Of a stretch of 64,000 nucleotides of DNA, positions 59,345 through 64,000 are shown one piece after another. A model generated the notes under the pieces. The model was given only the letters and a program-made list of their open reading frames with translations, was not told where the DNA came from and made no database searches. The stretch comes from Buxus sempervirens (lineage: Eukaryota; Streptophyta; Magnoliopsida; Buxales; Buxaceae): the NCBI GenBank assembly GCA_947561395.2, contig OX387191.1, positions 39,139,439 through 39,203,438 on the forward strand, given 5' to 3'. The translations under genes and the position numbers were made by a program. Position 1 is the first letter of the stretch. Each line of letters opens with the position of its first letter.

Positions 59345-62300
59345 CGTAACGCCCTGGTTCCGGGTCCATTCCTAATCCCGAGGTGTTATGGTAATCAAAC
59401 AAAGCAACTAAAGAAACTGGATAATTTAAAACTTTTTGTAACTTTATATTCAGAGTAAATGCGGAAACTTGAATTTAAATTTTCTTTATTAATCAATAAC
59501 CATGATATACAATGATTTCAATTCCATGAACAACCTACAACTATATAAACTACCCATCTACAATTAGCCCAAGATTTGACGTCCTCGCCAAGAGTACCTG
59601 AAAAATGGGGAGAAACCGGAGTGAGAATAAATCTCAACAAGTAGCAATGTGCATGATGTAAAAAGTCCATAATTTTACAATACTAGTCATGAGGTGAACG
59701 ATAAAACCAACCACGATAATACGATGCTATAACAATAACAAATACCAATCCAAAACAAACATGTGTGACATAATAGGACTCGTGAACTGAAACCACCTAA
59801 TAAGAATATTCTTGCCCCCATAGTTCGCCACATCACGACTTACATGATAGATGGAGCCTGCACCTGCAATCATTACCATCTCCTCCGTCAACCATCAACG
59901 TGGACCACCCACGCATGGGTTGGCGAGTACAATCCACGGTCCAAATAAAATCCCATAAAGGGTACCGCTTCCGCGGAGGCCATACTAATTCGATCAAAGA
60001 TTAATGGACTCACGACAACACGTCTAATACCAGTGCATGTGCAAGTCACAAGTGATCCTCAAGCACGGCCAAGCTCCAATGTGCGAGTCACAAGTAACCT
60101 GCCAACATGACCAATATAAAGCTCATGAAAGTCGATGTCTCATTGAAGCATGCGGATGGTAACCTGAATAACAAAATAAAAACCGTTTATCGAAAGCAAC
60201 CTCGGCTAAGACCAGGCCGCACCTGTAGCGGTCTAGGATTGTTGCCTACGTCGCCCGCACCTGTTAGTACGACGGACCGCATACTAGGGAGTTCCGAACA
60301 AGAATAACTTACCAGCCAATTCCCTTTCACTTCCTAGCTAAGCTATGGATCCATACGAAGCATTGCCCACTAGACACAACTCACAATCAAAACCTTGAAT
60401 AACTCAATAATACAATATTCGGTGATAAACCTTGTACCAATAATCACAACCATGTCCTAAGTGCCGTGTCCAGCAATAATTTCCAAAACAACGGTGTCCA
60501 ACCAAAAGATGTTCAAAATAACCATTTAAACAGTTCTTAAACAAAGTTCCAGATCATTTAATAAGAAAAGTACGAGAGTATACACAAATTCTAAATAAAA
60601 GGTTTAGATTTGAGTCGTGTTAGTGTGAGCATGCTTAGTTTATCTTTCTAATTCAGTATTCATGTTATTTTTTATTTCTTACAAAGTTTACTCCAAACTC
60701 TATACTTTGGTTCATCCTAAAATCTTTACTTTTAAATCCTTATTTACTAACTAATACCTTAATTCTCTAAAACCTTTGGATTACGTTATTGATTCTTTCC
60801 AGAAGTTAATTTAGGTCTATTGTGACTTGTTAGACTTGGTGTCATACTTAGAATCCTAATGAAAGTGGTTTGAGTGCATAGGTATACCTTAACTAGTCTC
60901 CTTTGATTCATATTACATTCATTATCCCAAATAATTACCCTTTTATCCGATTTTAATTCCTTCACTTCCTACATCTCAAATTACCCTATTTACAGGTGTT
61001 ACAACATTAAGATTTTAAGGAAAATCATTAGAAATTGAATCTGGGCACAAATCCCAAGGTTTCAAATTTCTGACAGATGGTTGCAAAGGGTCGCTCGGGC
61101 AACTGTTCTAGCGGGTAGGTTTTCAGGTTCTGTTATTTTTCAAAGGCCTATTGCCTGAAGTAACACTCGAGTGGTGTATCGAGCGCTCCAGCTTTAACAT
61201 TGTTTTTGTTCAATTACGGAAATTGTAGAACTTTCTATACATACTATTTACTTGTTTTGATTCTAAACAACTAATTTCCATCCTAAACTAGTTCTAGGAG
61301 AACCCTAAACTAATCCCATCATCTTTCCACTTATCTTTGAGTTTCTTTTGAAGTTTAAACTCATCATGATCAATCTTTTCTTGATTTCCAAAAGAAAGAT
61401 AAATCACCAAACAATTCTTTATAAACAAGTAAGCTTTTTACCATGAAATCCAACTTCAAAACAATATGATTAAACATCAAAATCACGAGAAAACATGCAG
61501 TTCTTCCAGTTTCAAGGGTTTGCTACTTGCCTTATGATGAACCTAGATTTTTCAGAAACTTCGCCTGTGCCCGTTTTTGGAGCTCTACCACACCCCTCTA
61601 GACTTCTCCAATTTTGATCTCCACTGTTCAATTTGAAGTCTTCTATGAGTAAAACAAAACCCTAAAATTTTAGCCCATTCCAACAGTTGGATATTCTTAG
61701 CTCGCCGTTCGAAATTGGCTGGTCGGCCATCTCTGCAACTCTCTTCTTTCTAATTCCTCCTTTCTTTTCTCTCTTCTCTCCTTCTATTTTTGGCTCCTAT
61801 CACTTATGCACAAATTTCACTCTCCTTCTAAATTATTTTCAAAACATAAAACACTCTTTAAACCTCTTTTTTATAGCCTCCCTACTAGTTCAACTCTAAT
61901 TAGGTTTAGCTTATTCTAATACACTTAGTGTTTCCCTCTTCTACCCTTCTCTTTAATTTAACTCCTTTAACTCTCTTTTAAAGGATCTCCTAATTAATTT
62001 TCGTGCTTAACCTTATTTCTAATTTTAAATTGAACTTAGACTTTTATTATTCACTCAAATTACCTATATTTTGGACACTAAATAGTATAATTACCATTAG
62101 GCCCTTTTTCACCCTTTAAGCCTTAATTTCATTATTTTACATCCAACTAAGCTAAGATTTTGTCTAGTTGAATTTGTTGACTTAATAACTAATTATCTTA
62201 TTTTTCTTCAGGAATTTAACAAATTGAAACGACCAAATTACCCTTCCTCTTTAAATTCCTATTTTAACCTCTATATCTCTCTTTAATTCTCCTACTATTA

Positions 62301-62375
62301 TATTCCTTAGCATTTTCCTCCATAATTTATTTATTAATTATTTATTTTATTTTTAGGAAAATCCAGGGTTTTACA
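59345..62375 (-). mobile_element. Solo LTR, family 2a, minus orientation
   Basis: On the plus strand it runs CGTAACGCCC (aged TGTAACG) to CAGGGTTTTACA. The duplication is GAGAT (59,340-59,344) versus GAGGT (62,376-62,380); the other 2b LTR shows GAGGT is ancestral. Length 3031 bp. The sense strand has an AAG|GCAAGT donor-like site near 61,533 and a TTTTTCAG acceptor-like site near 59,600. Bulged hairpins around CCGCACCTGT lie at 60,205-60,285, and a GAGAT...TTCTC stem-loop near 59,622. It is somewhat older than the copies with perfect target repeats. Confidence 0.85.
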
Positions 62376-62711
62376 GAGGTCATGTGCATTATATATTAAA
62401 CAATCTAGATAACAAGTGATAAGAATATACGAATGGTTGTTGTTAAACGATTATACTGTACACTTAAGCACAAGCATGCACCATCGGGATGGCACTGAAC
62501 TATGATACTTTATTTAATATTTTCAACTAACCGCATGTCATGGTTTATCGAATAATAACATGCCTAAACTGTGTTTTCATCGACCATGCATGTGTTGCTT
62601 ATTGAGACACCCGTCTCACAGTTGTTTACCATCTTATTTTTCAGATCCATCAATATCTGGTGTGAAGGACCAGACTAGGGATAGAGGCAAGGAAAAGGCC
62701 ATTGGGTATAG

Positions 62712-64000
62712 TGTAAAATCCCAGATTTTAGTAATGAATAAATTAATTATTAAATAGACTAATTGGGTAAATAATATGCAGGAGATGAAATTTTGGTTCA
62801 ACCCGGAGGAGGTCAAAGTGAATCGGAGGTGATGGGAGAGCCTATATAAGGTGAGTACATGATTAATCGCCAAGTATAATTTTAATATAATTAATTGTAG
62901 TGTGCTATGATATATATTAGTGAGAATTAATTGGGAAATAAAATATACATGAAACTAAGGGAGTTGGTCGAACCACCAAGAGAGTGGGTTGACCCAAAAC
63001 TTTGTTTGGTTTAAGGCTTCAAGGTTTGGCTTAAAGAAGGAGGGCCATATGGTAAAAGGAAATAAATAATAAACTAAACCTAAATATGCATGAAGCAACT
63101 CAGTCCAAACCCAAAGAGAACAACCGTCCACTTTAGTTGTTCTTCTCCTATTCTTCTCTCTTCTTCCTAAAGTAAAACCCTAATCTCCAGAACTTGTTGG
63201 AGCCGTCTTAGATAAGGAGGATGGATTATTTTTGTGCTCAAAAACCCAGGTAAGAGCAAACCAAGAGAAAGTTGTAGTTTTGAAAGTTAGAGCATTGTTT
63301 TTGGTTCCTAAAGATATGATTTTGATCCAGAAGTGATAGAGGATTGACGTGATCAAATAGGCATTCGTTGGGGGTGATTTTGGAGAGCTTTTAGATAAGG
63401 TTTAAGCTTAAAAAACTAGGTAAGTAGTCCCTTTAAACTTGCACAAAAATATTTTCGTGTTTTTTCGATATCCATGTTTATTCGGAAGTTTGATGAGTTG
63501 TTTGCGTGATTTATGATGATTTAATTGTTGGAAATTGCTCCAACATGTTTTTAAAGTGTTTTAGAATGGATTTGATGCATTGGATATTGAGTTGTGGAAT
63601 TTTTATGGAATTTTGCAGAAGTTCGGATTTTCTTCGTATCGGGTCGCCCGAGTAGTCGCTCGAGCGCCCTTTTTATTTTATTAAAACCCGAGAGCAATTT
63701 TTCCAGATTGAATTGATGCCTGAACAGTCGTTCGAGCGATTCATCAAGTGACCAACCCTGAAACGACCAAATTGTTAGGCTGTTCGAGCGCCCAACTGTC
63801 GCTCGAGCGCCCTGTCTGTCAGATTTTTGAAAAGTTACCTTTTAACCTAATTTTTCACTACGTAAGTGTTTTTATCCAACTTTAACCCATGTAACATCAA
63901 GTTTAGGGTATTTGGGGATTGTTTGCATTGGCGGATATTTAAATTTCAATTTTATAGAGATTTTGGGTAGATGTTTCCAAAGAAGCACTTTTACTTGATT
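62712..64000 (+). mobile_element. LTR, family 2a, 5' part, truncated by the window edge
   Basis: Starts TGTAAAATCCC after TATAG (62,707-62,711, the presumed target site). It contains the family 2a leader, a CTAG|GTAAGT donor-like site near 63,420 and GCTCGAGCGCC-type hairpin sequence at 63,645-63,820 that closely matches 54,285-54,455. The hairpin array and LTR end lie outside. Confidence 0.8.

Larger units (their letters stand above)
51503..64000 (+). mobile_element. LTR of family 2b in the Gypsy integrase, runs off the window
   Basis: Starts TGTGAAACCC at 51,503, directly in integrase sequence; ATATG (51,498-51,502) would be the target site. Own sequence is 51,503-52,399, 58,388-59,344 and 62,381-62,711, about 2.19 kb, with roughly 0.3 kb more expected beyond the window from comparison with the other 2b LTR. 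Three later LTRs are nested in it (52,400-58,382; 59,345-62,375; 62,712 onward). An AGAG|GTAAGC donor-like site is near 52,067. A hairpin array is at 59,205-59,325, a GAGAC/GTCTC stem-loop near 62,602 and a TTTTTCAG acceptor-like site near 62,643. Whether it is solo or part of a whole element cannot be seen. Confidence 0.78.

Overview
This is AT-rich plant nuclear DNA, most likely from a woody eudicot. The signs are plant-type LTR retrotransposons primed by initiator methionine tRNA, a plant L1 LINE with a DUF4283-like ORF1, a CACTA element, hAT and PIF/Harbinger elements, and a plant mobile domain/Ulp1-type gene remnant. I do not assign a species. I see no intact host gene, rRNA, tRNA or CRISPR array. 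Almost every long reading frame lies in, or is a by-product of, a mobile element.

Layout. (1) 1-11,290: a minus-strand L1 LINE (ORF1 and the start of ORF2). It is split by two plus-strand solo LTRs (513-6607 and 7627-9862). The first of these is split again by a solo LTR of another family (1213-4362). A 650-bp tandem duplication spans one LTR/LINE junction. (2) About 11,330-18,050: an old LTR remnant and an old Copia gag remnant, split by a young, nearly whole Copia element (12,871-17,460) with identical LTRs and a clean target duplication. (3) 18,050-32,152: unassigned sequence with a strong stem-loop, then a decayed plant mobile domain + Ulp1 (C48) protease gene. That gene holds a 4.8-kb CACTA element (21,741-26,573) and a solo LTR (28,774-31,650). 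(4) 32,153-64,000: a minus-strand chromovirus-like Gypsy element. Its 3' LTR and integrase region are filled with at least twelve later insertions, up to five layers deep (Gypsy LTR > LTR 2a > LTR D > LTRs C and E, and Gypsy LTR > LTR 2a > Harbinger > hAT).

Two families of very long LTRs (about 1.4-3.5 kb net) dominate, mostly as solo LTRs with 5-bp target duplications. Family 1 begins TGT(A/C)(A/G)(G/A)CACC and ends GTGCGCACA or similar. Family 2a begins TGTAAAACCCC and ends near GGGGCGTTACA. Family 2b begins TGTGAAACCC and is joined directly to Gypsy integrase/chromodomain sequence.

The most interesting signal is inside the family 2 LTRs. Each carries, at the same relative place, a short tandem array of predicted hairpins. 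Within an array the loop is constant while the stem sequence changes with compensating changes on both sides. Different LTR copies have different loops. The arrays sit between a conserved splice-donor-like site downstream of the TATA box and a conserved polypyrimidine-AG near the LTR end, so they may lie in an LTR leader intron. Family 1 LTRs instead carry perfect palindromes next to the TATA box. I found no name for this architecture; it is offered as the main candidate for something undescribed.
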